From assembly GCA_963664655.2 (NCBI GenBank), contig CAXXHM010000001.1:372001-436000 (forward strand): a stretch of 64,000 nt of DNA. Direction: 5' to 3'. Position 1 is the stretch's first letter. Each line of letters opens with the position of its first letter. Below, in pieces: positions 1-7,786 of the stretch. A program made the translations under genes and the position numbers. The notes beneath the pieces are model-generated. The model was not told where the DNA came from and did not search any database. It was given only the letters and a program-made list of their open reading frames with translations. This DNA is from Desulfospira sp963664655. GTDB lineage: Bacteria; Desulfobacterota; Desulfobacteria; Desulfobacterales; Desulfobacteraceae.

Positions 1-174
1 GCGGACAAAAAATGGACTCAGGAAGAGATCCCGGATGAGGCAGCTGACGGCTGTAACACCTGCATAAACATCAAATTGGGTATCTTCTCTGAAAAAGCTG
101 ATTTTTTAAGTCAATCTGATTTTATCTGGGACCAGGAATCGTTTGGCATCTGCCTGGTTCAGTTAACCGCATAA
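1..174 (+). CDS. C-terminal end of an unidentified protein (partial)
   Basis: An open frame runs from the first base of the window to a TAA at 172-174, giving 57 residues. It contains a CNTC pair and ends in ICLVQLTA. The start lies outside the window. The fragment is acidic with several aromatics and I recognise no family. It is on the same strand as the ferredoxin gene that follows after about 100 bp, but a candidate promoter lies between them, so co-transcription is not required. The reading frame is clear; the identity is unknown. Confidence 0.5.
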   Translation, partial: ADKKWTQEEIPDEAADGCNTCINIKLGIFSEKADFLSQSDFIWDQESFGICLVQLTA

Positions 175-180
175 AAAGGG

Positions 181-208
181 TTGATAAAAAAAAATAACGT
201 GTTATAAA
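181..208 (+). promoter_or_regulatory. Candidate sigma70-type promoter of the ferredoxin gene
   Basis: TTGATA at 181-186 and TATAAA at 203-208 are separated by 16 bp of A-rich sequence, close to the -35/-10 consensus. The ferredoxin start lies about 70 bp downstream. This is seen by eye only and was not scored. Confidence 0.45.
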
Positions 209-276
209 AGCGGTCTTTGAATTCCGCTTAGGCATGAAAGCAATTCAAGTAACATTAATCTAAGGAGGTTATTAAA

Positions 277-465
277 ATGGCATTTACCCCAGTTGTTGAT
301 CAATCCAAATGTGTAGGCTGTGAAGAATGTGTAGACGTTTGCCCTGTAGAAGTATTTGAGATGGAAGACGATAAATCCGTTCCCGTCAATGCTGAAGAGT
401 GCATGGGCTGTGAAAGCTGCGTTGAAGTCTGTGAAGAAGGTGCTATCACAGTCGAAGAAGACTAA
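277..465 (+). CDS. Small 2[4Fe-4S] ferredoxin
   Basis: This 62-residue protein carries two CxxCxxCxxxC-type clusters: CVGCEECVDVCP near residues 12-23 and CMGCESCVEVC near 43-53. This is the layout of bacterial clostridial-type ferredoxins, soluble electron carriers of anaerobic metabolism. The second cluster lacks the usual Pro after its last Cys. The protein is very acidic, as usual for the family. The start is supported by an AAGGAGG ribosome binding site at about 263-269. The gene appears monocistronic, with its own promoter upstream and a strong terminator just downstream. The electron partner cannot be told from the context. Confidence 0.93.
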   Translation: MAFTPVVDQSKCVGCEECVDVCPVEVFEMEDDKSVPVNAEECMGCESCVEVCEEGAITVEED

Positions 466-500
466 AACAACCACAGCATTCAATACAGTTTCAAAATCAG

Positions 501-547
501 TGCCGGGTATTTAAGCGAAAGCTTAAACATACCCGGCATTTTTTTTG
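501..547 (+). terminator. Rho-independent terminator of the ferredoxin gene
   Basis: TGCCGGGTAT and ATACCCGGCA form a near-perfect stem, extended by TTTAAGC/GCTTAAA, and are followed by eight T residues. It lies 36 bp after the ferredoxin stop. Confidence 0.85.
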
Positions 548-652
548 GGTAACTGTCCAGCAGTGAACCATCTTCGTTCATTCAGGCCTTCTCACATAGC
601 AAAAGTATGCACCGAAGACCTGACTAAACAAATATGAAGCACTGATGAACAG

Positions 653-1540
653 TTACCGACTCAGGTTTTTGCTTGGCTGGATATTGGTCAGCAATACCCC
701 GGAAATGACCAGTGTTCCCCCGGCAAGGATGGCCGGTGTAACAGGTTCCCCTAAAATGGCCCAGGCCAGGAGAATGGCTGATAAAGGGACAAAGTTGATA
801 AAGACCCCGGCCTTCATGGGGCCGATTTCCCGGATCCCCTGATAATACCAGAAAAATCCCAGAACCGTTCCAAAAAATCCCAGGTAAAACAAGCTTCCCC
901 ATTGATAAACGGTATAATGGGGCGCATTGGAAAGCAGGTGATGCCCTATGGCCGGAAAGAAAAGAAAGAGGGTCCCGGCAATGGATGCATAGCAGACCGA
1001 TGCCGCGGCCGACAAATCTTTCATCAAGGGTTTGCCCAAAAGGGAATAGGTCACCCAGGACAACACACAGCCGAAAATGGCGGCCTCACCTTTGCCGATG
1101 CCGGTTTGAAAAATCAATCCGAGATGGCCGTTGGAAATCACCACCATGGCCCCGGTCACGGACAGGCACAGGCCTGCAATTTTTAAAGGGGTTAAGGCTT
1201 CTTTAAAGATCAGGGCTGAAAACAGGCTGATAAATATGGGATTGGTGGCAATGATCAGGGAGGCCCGGTTGGCGTTGATAAAAGACAGGCCCGTAAAGAA
1301 CAGAACATTGTACGCAAAGATCCCGGTCAGCCCCAGCAGACAGATATGAATGACCTGTTTTGGCCGGACAGCGGGAAGACGTCCGTCGATCCGGATGGTC
1401 AGAAAGACAAGGAAGAAAGAGGCAATGGCAAACCGGACAAAGGCTGCCGACCAGGGGTCAATGTGGCCGGCAATGGCTTTGCCGGCAATAAAGGTGCCGC
1501 CCCAGAAAATGGCGGTCATTAAAAGCTTAAAATAGGTCAA
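653..1540 (-). CDS. EamA/DMT-family permease
   Basis: This 295-aa protein has about ten hydrophobic segments in two related halves. Motifs typical of the drug/metabolite transporter (EamA, RhaT-like) family are present, such as AIFWGGTFIAGKAI at the N-terminus and LGEPVTPAILAGG in the second half. It probably exports a small metabolite across the inner membrane; the substrate is unknown. The start is TTG at 1540, preceded by GGGGAGAG; an internal ATG seven codons later is the alternative. It stands alone on its strand. A dispersed repeat lies about 100 bp upstream of its start. Confidence 0.85.
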   Translation of the reverse strand: MTYFKLLMTAIFWGGTFIAGKAIAGHIDPWSAAFVRFAIASFFLVFLTIRIDGRLPAVRPKQVIHICLLGLTGIFAYNVLFFTGLSFINANRASLIIATNPIFISLFSALIFKEALTPLKIAGLCLSVTGAMVVISNGHLGLIFQTGIGKGEAAIFGCVLSWVTYSLLGKPLMKDLSAAASVCYASIAGTLFLFFPAIGHHLLSNAPHYTVYQWGSLFYLGFFGTVLGFFWYYQGIREIGPMKAGVFINFVPLSAILLAWAILGEPVTPAILAGGTLVISGVLLTNIQPSKNLSR

Positions 1541-1637
1541 GGCTCTCCCCAGGGGTCAGCGGTTCAAAACCCGGTTTTTAAATTTGTAACTATTCAGCTA
1601 ACGCTTAAAAAATAAGCAAAAATCAGGGTAATGTTTT

Positions 1638-1750
1638 TATATGAAAGTCTCACTAACAAACTGAAAAGACTTTCATTTTTCGTTGTGGGCGGTGCCTGGT
1701 TGGATAACCAAAGCGGCCCGGTTTCTGCCCTATAGGGCATGGCCGTTATA
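1638..1750 (+). repeat. Dispersed ~113-bp structured element, copy 1
   Basis: First of five copies in this window. It contains GAAAGTCT...AGACTTTC (stem 1), then GGGCGG..TTGGTTGGATAACCAA..GCCC (stem 2), then a CCCTATAGGG-type palindrome, and ends in GCCGTTATA. Copies are listed separately and compared in the findings. Confidence 0.85.
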
Positions 1751-1850
1751 TTGAGGGGGGTTAGGGTTGCGCATCCCTTGAGCCCAACCACCTTCAGCCC
1801 AAACCCCTCAGCTTAAATTGAAGATAACCCACCTGCCGACGGTTTTCCAT

Positions 1851-1890
1851 AAAAAAAAACTGCCGCTTCCATGGGCATGGAAGCGGCAGG
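1851..1890 (-). terminator. Rho-independent terminator of the glnK-amt unit
   Basis: CTGCCGCTTCCATG and CATGGAAGCGGCAG form a 14-bp perfect stem with a two-base spacer. On the minus strand it is followed by a run of nine T residues (A run at 1851-1859 on plus). It lies about 30 bp past the amt stop. Confidence 0.9.
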
Positions 1891-1921
1891 TCGGGCTAAA
1901 GGCCGGAATTAAAGGAGAGGA

Positions 1922-3337
1922 TTATGCTTCACCGGCCAGTTTTTTGGCGGAATAGCCGGCAGCGGATTCGGAGAGCTTGCTGCCGCCGGAGCCGGAGGAA
2001 TAAGACCCCATGCCGCCATGGTTAATGGTTGTAAAGTCAGGATAAGCACTGCCGCCGTGTTCTGTGGAATCAAGACCCTCAAGTTCTTCTTCCATGGAAA
2101 CCCGGAGACCAACCGTCATGTCAATAATTTTGAACAGCGCATAAGCGGTACAGAAAGTCCAGATAAAGCAGGCCACAATACCGATCACCTGAACACTTAA
2201 GATTTTGAGTGTTACGCCCTCAATGTTGAACAGACCGGCCGCCAGGGTACCCCAGGCACCGTTGACACCGTGAACGGAGATAGCACCCACCGGGTCATCA
2301 ATCTTGATTTTGTCAAAGAACAGAACCGCAAACACAACCAGGACACCGGCAACCAGGCCGATAATGATGGCGCTTGAGGGGGTCACATTGGCGCAGCCGG
2401 CGGTAATGCCAACCAGGCCGGCCAGGGCGCCGTTGAGGCTCATACCGACCTCAGGCTTACCAAATTTAATCCAGGAAACCACCATGGCCGCCACGGCACC
2501 GGCAGCCGCAGCCAGGTTGGTGTTAACGAAAATCATGGCAATATCTTTGCTGGCAGCGGTGGTAGAGCCGGGGTTGAATCCGAACCAGCCGATCCACAGG
2601 ATAAATACGCCAAGGGCCGCCAGGGGGATGTTGTGACCAAGAATGGGTTTTACATTGCCCTTTGCATCATATTTGCCAAGACGGGGGCCAAGAACCAGGG
2701 CACCGGCCAGAGCAGCCCAGCCGCCCACAGAGTGAACCACCGTGGAACCGGCAAAGTCGATGAATCCGAGGCCTTCAAGCCATCCGGAACCGTTGAACAG
2801 GCTGCCCCATGCCCAGGAGCCGAAAATCGGATAAATGAGAGCAGATACAACCGCCGTGTAAATCAGGTAAGAGGTAAATTTGGTTCTTTCAGCCATGGCA
2901 CCGGAAACAATGGTGGCGGCGGTGGCGGCAAACACAACCTGGAACATCCAGAACGCCAGAACCCACGGGTCCCCGCCGACTTCAAAATCGCTTAAGAAAA
3001 AGCCGCTGGTGCCAAAAAAACCGGTTTTGGATACGCCGAACATCAGGCCAAACCCAATGGCCCAGTAAAATAAGGACCCCATGGAAAAGTCCATTAAGTT
3101 TTTCATCATAATGTTAATGGCGTTTTTGGCCCGGGTGAATCCGGCTTCCACCATGGCAAATCCAGCCTGCATAAAAAAGACCAGGGCTGCGGCAATCAGG
3201 GTCCAGACATAATCGGCATGGGTCTGTACAAGCTCAATGGCCGCCTTGTTGCTCAGAACTGTAGGGGCATCATCGCCGGCCCAAACCGTAGAAATCGTGC
3301 AGATTAAACTAAGGGTAATCATCACCAGGTATTTCAT
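1922..3337 (-). CDS. amtB: Ammonium transporter (Amt/MEP/Rh family)
   Basis: 471 aa, beginning with a cleavable-looking signal peptide (MKYLVMITLSLICTISTVWA), as known for AmtB. The Amt fold follows: about eleven transmembrane segments, NAINIMMKNLMDFSMGSL in an early segment, and both pore histidine regions (STVVHSVGGWAAL and ISVHGVNGAWGTL). It conducts ammonium/ammonia through the inner membrane. The cytoplasmic tail is long and rich in Gly and Ser. The start is ATG with TAAGGAG upstream. It lies downstream of the P-II gene, as is typical, but a 113-bp repeat element sits between the two. The two genes probably share the sigma54-type promoter upstream of glnK. Confidence 0.95.
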   Translation of the reverse strand: MKYLVMITLSLICTISTVWAGDDAPTVLSNKAAIELVQTHADYVWTLIAAALVFFMQAGFAMVEAGFTRAKNAINIMMKNLMDFSMGSLFYWAIGFGLMFGVSKTGFFGTSGFFLSDFEVGGDPWVLAFWMFQVVFAATAATIVSGAMAERTKFTSYLIYTAVVSALIYPIFGSWAWGSLFNGSGWLEGLGFIDFAGSTVVHSVGGWAALAGALVLGPRLGKYDAKGNVKPILGHNIPLAALGVFILWIGWFGFNPGSTTAASKDIAMIFVNTNLAAAAGAVAAMVVSWIKFGKPEVGMSLNGALAGLVGITAGCANVTPSSAIIIGLVAGVLVVFAVLFFDKIKIDDPVGAISVHGVNGAWGTLAAGLFNIEGVTLKILSVQVIGIVACFIWTFCTAYALFKIIDMTVGLRVSMEEELEGLDSTEHGGSAYPDFTTINHGGMGSYSSGSGGSKLSESAAGYSAKKLAGEA

Positions 3338-3386
3338 TTTTTAAAATCTCCTTAAGCTATATAATATTAATAGTTTTAGCGGTTTT

Positions 3387-3499
3387 TATAAGAAAGTCTC
3401 ACTAAGGTCCTGAGAAGACGTTCAATATTTGTTGTGGGCGGTTCTTGGTTGGATAACCAAAGCGGCCCGGTTTCTGCCCTTTAGGGTATGACCGTTATA
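3387..3499 (+). repeat. Dispersed ~113-bp structured element, copy 2 (between glnK and amtB)
   Basis: Same architecture as copy 1, with one mismatch in stem 1 (GAAAGTCT/AGACGTTC). Its terminal TTATA overlaps the 3' end of glnK on the other strand and provides that gene's TAA stop (3495-3497). It is the most diverged copy in the stem 1 loop. Confidence 0.85.
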
Positions 3500-3833
3500 A
3501 AGCGGCTGATCCGGTTTCTGCCGTTCTGATACGGATGACCTCTTCAATGGGCTGGATAAAAATCTTTCCATCTCCGATTTTCCCTGTTTTGGCCGTGCTG
3601 ATAATGGTTTCCACTACTTCATCGACCATATCGTCGTCTACAGCAATGGCAAGTTCCACCTTGGGGACAAAATCGGTCTGGTATTCAGCCCCCCGGTAGA
3701 CTTCCTTGTGACCTTTCTGACGGCCAAACCCTTTTACCTCGGAAATGGTCATGCCGTTGATGTTGATTTTGGTTAAGGCGTCTTTAACCTCTTCCACCTT
3801 AAACGGTTTAATAATTGCCAGAATTTTCTTCAT
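3495..3833 (-). CDS. glnK: Nitrogen regulatory protein P-II (GlnK/GlnB)
   Basis: This 112-aa protein matches P-II in length and sequence, from MKKILAIIKPFKVEEVKDAL to the C-terminal IRIRTAETGSAAL. The T-loop holds the usual uridylylation tyrosine, Y51, in RGAEYQ. The B-loop region TGKIGDGKIFIQP is intact, so ATP/ADP and 2-oxoglutarate binding is expected. As partner of Amt it should block ammonium uptake when nitrogen is plentiful. The start has a strong AAGGAGG site five bases upstream. Its stop codon lies inside the end of the neighbouring repeat element. Naming it GlnK rather than GlnB rests only on the pairing with amt. Confidence 0.95.
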   Translation of the reverse strand: MKKILAIIKPFKVEEVKDALTKININGMTISEVKGFGRQKGHKEVYRGAEYQTDFVPKVELAIAVDDDMVDEVVETIISTAKTGKIGDGKIFIQPIEEVIRIRTAETGSAAL

Positions 3834-3906
3834 CTTGCCTCCTTGTGTGGCGTTTGGTTTCTTCTGTCGTGTTAATTTTTCCTGCGTTAAACTTGAATGC
3901 TATTAG

Positions 3907-3923
3907 AGCAAAACAGGTGCCAA
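3907..3923 (-). promoter_or_regulatory. Sigma54 (RpoN) promoter of glnK-amtB
   Basis: On the minus strand the sequence is TTGGCAC, five bases, TTGCT. This matches the -24/-12 consensus TGGCAC-N5-TTGC(A/T) exactly. It lies about 74 bp upstream of the glnK start. Nitrogen control of glnK-amtB by sigma54 and NtrC is well known in proteobacteria. Confidence 0.8.
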
Positions 3924-4459
3924 GACGAAAAAAAGATTTATTTTTTAGATAAGTAATTGAAAATACAATGTATAAAATTATAAGGCGAGCATTAGAAGGG
4001 TTTGCAAACTTATTTATGAAATTACAATTATGGAATGTTTTTTATTCCCAAATTGTAACTTCATGAAAGCAACAAAAAAATACGCGAATTTAGCTACAAT
4101 TTTGTTATTACATTCGAAAACAACGATAAACAAACAGGAATATTCGCATGAATCAGGCGGGCTGATGGGCAATCGTTCCGAACCAAAATTGAATTGGAGA
4201 CCGCAGACCAGAAGGTTTAACCCGGGACACTGGAACAGCCGATTCCCTTGTTAATGGTGGGTTTCGCTGCGCTCAACCCACCCTGCCGGACGGACACGGA
4301 CAGTCACGGGCGATCACAGACACACCAACGGGCACAAACCTGAGCCATGTCCGTGTCTGTCCGTGTTTTTTTCATCAGGCCCGTTCCGGCCAGAGAACGT
4401 TGAGGCATCGCAACATCGGCTTTCCTGCTTCCGATCTCCGGCCGTGCAGCATCCGGGGT
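3924..4459. other. Intergenic region with two inverted repeats
   Basis: No convincing gene. The part nearest the sigma54 promoter is AT-rich and could hold activator sites. At 4256-4282 GGTGGGTT and AACCCACC flank an 11-base loop (TCGCTGCGCTC). At 4294-4372 ACACGGACAG pairs with CTGTCCGTGT over a distance of about 50 bases and is followed by T residues, so it could act as a terminator on the plus strand. Confidence 0.5.
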
Positions 4460-5188
4460 TTACCGTCCGCAATGGCAATAACTTGAAAGCCCGAGAATCT
4501 TGGCCGGGGCGCTGATGGTCACCCCGAAAAACACGGCCGGTTTTCCGGAATTGAGAAAATGGGTAATGGACCCGTTGACAATGGTTGACCCGGTGGCAAA
4601 GATCATGTCACACCAGGCAAGGCCGTCTTCAAAATTTTCGCCGGACTCTATGGTGACACCAAACTTTACCGTTCCCACATTGTCCGGATCCAGATCCAGG
4701 GCACGGACGGTATTCTGGCGGACCAGATATTCCAGGAACCTTGGCTGAAGGCCGACCAGCAAAATTTTTTTGCCTGAAAATTCAGTGGCTTTGATCAGGT
4801 TTTCGGCACATTCCACAGGCTCCCTGTCTTTGCAGTGGACCGTCTTGCCGCAAAGGCCTAAAGACCGGTATACGGCATTAAGGCCTGCGATAAAAATCGC
4901 CCGTTCATTGGTTTTGGTGTGGTCTATGTTCAGCAGCCCCTCCACTGTCAGGGTAATATCCGTATACTCATCGGTAAATGCCTGGCCGGCCGCACCGTCA
5001 AACACCGCCTCCATCATGACTTCCTTTCCCTTAATAATAGGATAATCATCATGCTCGGGCTTGCCGATGGCCTCTTTGGCGGTCAGGGGCTTGCATTTAA
5101 TATCAATTTTTTTATCGGCCAGGTGATGGCGGTCAGCTTCTGATCTTAACGCGTCTTTTAAGCGAAGGTAAATCTCATTAATATCCAT
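4460..5188 (-). CDS. DUF4213/DUF364-type Rossmann-like protein
   Basis: 242 aa, cytoplasmic, without signal or membrane segments. The N-terminal half has the look of DUF4213 (NAVYRSLGLCGKTVHCKDREP), and the C-terminal half that of DUF364 (KKILLVGLQPRFLEYL, IFATGSTIVNGSI). This family has been proposed to chelate heavy metals or handle corrinoid/molybdenum-type cofactors, but no activity is established that I can name safely. The start has TAAGGAG upstream. It follows the modABC-like genes after a 64-bp gap and probably belongs to that operon, which suggests a role with the transported oxyanion. Family assignment is from memory of sequence character. Confidence 0.65.
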   Translation of the reverse strand: MDINEIYLRLKDALRSEADRHHLADKKIDIKCKPLTAKEAIGKPEHDDYPIIKGKEVMMEAVFDGAAGQAFTDEYTDITLTVEGLLNIDHTKTNERAIFIAGLNAVYRSLGLCGKTVHCKDREPVECAENLIKATEFSGKKILLVGLQPRFLEYLVRQNTVRALDLDPDNVGTVKFGVTIESGENFEDGLAWCDMIFATGSTIVNGSITHFLNSGKPAVFFGVTISAPAKILGLSSYCHCGR

Positions 5189-5252
5189 TGTTGCTCCTTA
5201 ACTTTGATGATTTAAAGCCTCAGGCGTTATTTTGAGCCCCAATTTAATGCCA

Positions 5253-5966
5253 TCAGCAAAAGGGCTTTGAAATATAATGCTCGGGCATTCCATCAAAGAA
5301 GGGTATCATATTTTCCGGCATCAAATCCATTTTTTGCCAAAATTTTTTCAACCGCCCGTTTTCCATAACCAGAACCCGGTCGGCCAGCTGCCGGGCTTCC
5401 TTCAAATCATGGGTGACAAACAAGGTGGTCAGCTCGAACTGTTCTTGAATTCGCTTAAATTCCGCCCTCAGGTATTGGGCTGTTTCGTAATCCAGGTGAG
5501 ACAAGGGTTCATCCAACAGCAGCAGATCCGGCTTTCCGGCTATGGTTCTGGCCATGGCCACCCGTTGTTTTTCACCGCCGCTGATCTGAGCCGGATAACT
5601 TTTGGCCAGCTTTTTGATCCTGAACAGGTCTAGAAGATCCCCTACTTTTTCTTTCACCTGGGCCTTTTTAAGCCCTGAATTTTTCAGGGCAATTTTTATG
5701 TTCTGGGATACGGTCATGTGGGGAAAGAGGTAAAGGTCCTGAAACAGATAACCGATCCTTCGGCGGTGGGAGGGCAGGCAGTGGACCGGCCGGCCGTCCA
5801 GAAGAACCTGACCGGTATGGGGGATAAACCCGGCCAGGATATTTAAAAAAGATGATTTTCCGGCACCGGACGGGCCAATGAGCACCATTAATTCACCCTT
5901 CTGGATTTCAAGATGGTCCACCCGGACAAAGGATGACTGGATGTTGCTTACGATCAGGTGACTCAT
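5253..5966 (-). CDS. Molybdate/tungstate-type ABC transporter ATPase
   Basis: 237 aa from the chosen ATG. It has Walker A (GPSGAGKSS), the Q-loop, the signature SGGEKQR, Walker B (LLLLDEP) and the H-loop (THD). It powers oxyanion import with the adjacent permease and binding protein. An upstream in-frame start would add 19 residues and overlap the permease. I prefer 5966 because AAGGAG sits about 12 bases before it. It lacks the C-terminal TOBE/MOP domain of classical ModC, so it resembles short Wtp/Tup-type ATPases. Confidence 0.88.
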   Translation of the reverse strand: MSHLIVSNIQSSFVRVDHLEIQKGELMVLIGPSGAGKSSFLNILAGFIPHTGQVLLDGRPVHCLPSHRRRIGYLFQDLYLFPHMTVSQNIKIALKNSGLKKAQVKEKVGDLLDLFRIKKLAKSYPAQISGGEKQRVAMARTIAGKPDLLLLDEPLSHLDYETAQYLRAEFKRIQEQFELTTLFVTHDLKEARQLADRVLVMENGRLKKFWQKMDLMPENMIPFFDGMPEHYISKPFC

Positions 5967-5986
5967 TTTCAAAAACATCTCCTTTT

Positions 5987-6766
5987 TTACAACTGCAGGG
6001 CTTTGTTTCGGGCCCCCAGCCATTTGAGGATCATGAGCAGCACAACCCCCAGGCAGATCAAAAGCCAGGCGCAGATAACGGCCAGTTCAATTTCCCCGCT
6101 GGTCAGGTTAAGGTAAACGGCAATGGGCAGGGTTTCGGTTCGCATTCTCGACGCCCCGGCCACCATCAGGGTGGCCCCGAATTCCCCTAAGGTCCTGGCC
6201 CAGGCCAGGACCGCGCCGGCCAGGATGCCGTTTCGGGCCATGGGCAGGACAATGAAGCCAAAAACCCGGATATCCGACAGCCCGAGCATGGCGCCGGCCT
6301 GCTCATATTTTTCATCAATTCCCTCAAAGGTGGCCCGGCAGCTTCTAATGATCAGGGGCGTGGCAATAAAGGTCTGGGCCAGCACCGCCCCGGACGGGGT
6401 GAACAAAAGGTCTGCCCCCATCCGGTGAAGCAGGTTTCCGGCCAGATGGGGCGACAGCAGAAACAGCAGCCCCATCCCGGTAACCAGGGGGGTCATGACC
6501 ATGGGAATGTCCAAAAGAGAATCCACAACAAATTTACCGGGAAAGGATTTCCTTGCCATTAAATAGGCCACGGGAAGCCCAAGACCCAGGGAAATCCCCA
6601 CGGATGAAACCGATGTGGTCACACTCAGCTTAAGGGCAAAGCAGGTTTCCGGGTTCAGAAGGGCCTCAAACAGGTCGGCCATGCCGATCTGGGATAACAG
6701 GGCAAATAAAACCCCTAATATCCCCAGACAGCAGATGCCCAGTATGCCGTAAAACAGGGCGATCAT
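5987..6766 (-). CDS. Molybdate/tungstate-type ABC transporter permease
   Basis: 259 aa with about six transmembrane segments. The EAA-type coupling motif appears as EQAGAMLGLSDIRVFGFIVLP, with AWARTLGEFGATLMVAG following, a stretch typical of ModB/WtpB/TupB permeases. Its ATG overlaps the stop of the binding-protein gene by one base (TGATG), so the two are translationally coupled. It forms the inner-membrane channel of the importer. Whether the substrate is molybdate or tungstate cannot be told from the sequence. Confidence 0.9.
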   Translation of the reverse strand: MIALFYGILGICCLGILGVLFALLSQIGMADLFEALLNPETCFALKLSVTTSVSSVGISLGLGLPVAYLMARKSFPGKFVVDSLLDIPMVMTPLVTGMGLLFLLSPHLAGNLLHRMGADLLFTPSGAVLAQTFIATPLIIRSCRATFEGIDEKYEQAGAMLGLSDIRVFGFIVLPMARNGILAGAVLAWARTLGEFGATLMVAGASRMRTETLPIAVYLNLTSGEIELAVICAWLLICLGVVLLMILKWLGARNKALQL

Positions 6767-7518
6767 CAGGGCAGGGGCAGGAATCCGAATTTTGTAAAAT
6801 AACCGGTCCCTTCCGGGCTTGACACAAAATCACGGAACTGTTCTGCCAGGGCCGTATCCTTAGCGGTTTTCAATACGGAAACGGCGATAATTTCCGGGGT
6901 GAACAAATCCGCCGGGATCTCAAACATGTCAATGGTATCTTTGTGCATGAACGCATTGGCCCTGGCCACAATGGCCGCATCCACATTCTGCTGCAATACG
7001 TAAAGGGTGAGCTGATTGACCGTGGCCCCATACACGGTGACATTGTCCAGAATCTGTTTTTCCAGGCCGGCCTTTTTAATGATGGACATGCTGGTCCGGC
7101 CAAGGGCCATGGCCTTGGGATCGCCCATGGCGAGCTTAACACCCGGTTTTGCCATATCCTGAAGGGTTTTGATGCCCTTGTCGCCGTTTTTATGAACCCC
7201 GATGACCGGGGTGTGAAGCACCACCTTTTTGTCCGACAGGACCAGGTCATTTTCCTTTAGTTTTTCAATATAAAAATAAGATCCGGGCATGAACAGGTCC
7301 CCCTGCCGGGCAGACAGATAACGGGACATCTGTTTTCCGGATCCGCCGTAATTGACAATCACCTTGTGCCCGGTCTGTTTTTCAAATTTTTCAATGAGTT
7401 GATCCGTGGGTTTTCTTAATCCGGCACCGGCATACAAAAACAGTTCGCTTGCAAAAACTTCAGCGGCAAACAGCAGTGAGATTCCGATGGCGATCAGCAT
7501 GAGCACTCTTTTTTTCAT
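6766..7518 (-). CDS. modA: Molybdate/tungstate-type periplasmic binding protein
   Basis: 250 aa with a signal peptide (MKKRVLMLIAIGISLLFAAEVFA) and no lipobox Cys, so probably a free periplasmic protein. The mature start SELFLYAGAGLRKPTDQLIEK and the later NYGGSGKQMSRYLSARQGD region match the ModA/WtpA-like family. First gene of the operon modA-modB-modC-DUF364. ATTAGG lies near the start. The gene symbol is a best guess; tungstate-specific proteins are similar. Confidence 0.8.
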   Translation of the reverse strand: MKKRVLMLIAIGISLLFAAEVFASELFLYAGAGLRKPTDQLIEKFEKQTGHKVIVNYGGSGKQMSRYLSARQGDLFMPGSYFYIEKLKENDLVLSDKKVVLHTPVIGVHKNGDKGIKTLQDMAKPGVKLAMGDPKAMALGRTSMSIIKKAGLEKQILDNVTVYGATVNQLTLYVLQQNVDAAIVARANAFMHKDTIDMFEIPADLFTPEIIAVSVLKTAKDTALAEQFRDFVSSPEGTGYFTKFGFLPLP

Positions 7519-7716
7519 CCTAATTTCTCCTTAATTTCAATTAACCAACACAAGGCTATTCTTTATCAATGTAATTTTTAAACGTCAATATGCTTTTTTT
7601 AATTACATCACCCCTGTTCAAATTGAAACGAAAAAAATAAGGTTGGGTTAAGGTAAATATAGAGAATGGGGACTGAAAGAAGAAAGACCGGATGAGGCGG
7701 TGTTGCGGGCTCGGTC

Positions 7717-7744
7717 GTAGGGGCGATTCATGAATTGCCCCTAC
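7717..7744. repeat. 28-bp palindrome with ATTCATGAAT core, copy 1
   Basis: GTAGGGGC...GCCCCTAC flanks a GATTCATGAATT core. Almost perfectly self-complementary. A second, slightly eroded copy lies at 26564-26587. It sits in the 268-bp gap upstream of modA, at the 3' side of ligA. Confidence 0.7.
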
Positions 7745-7786
7745 ACCACCATCACCTGTAACATGATAATCCGGGATTCAATTATT

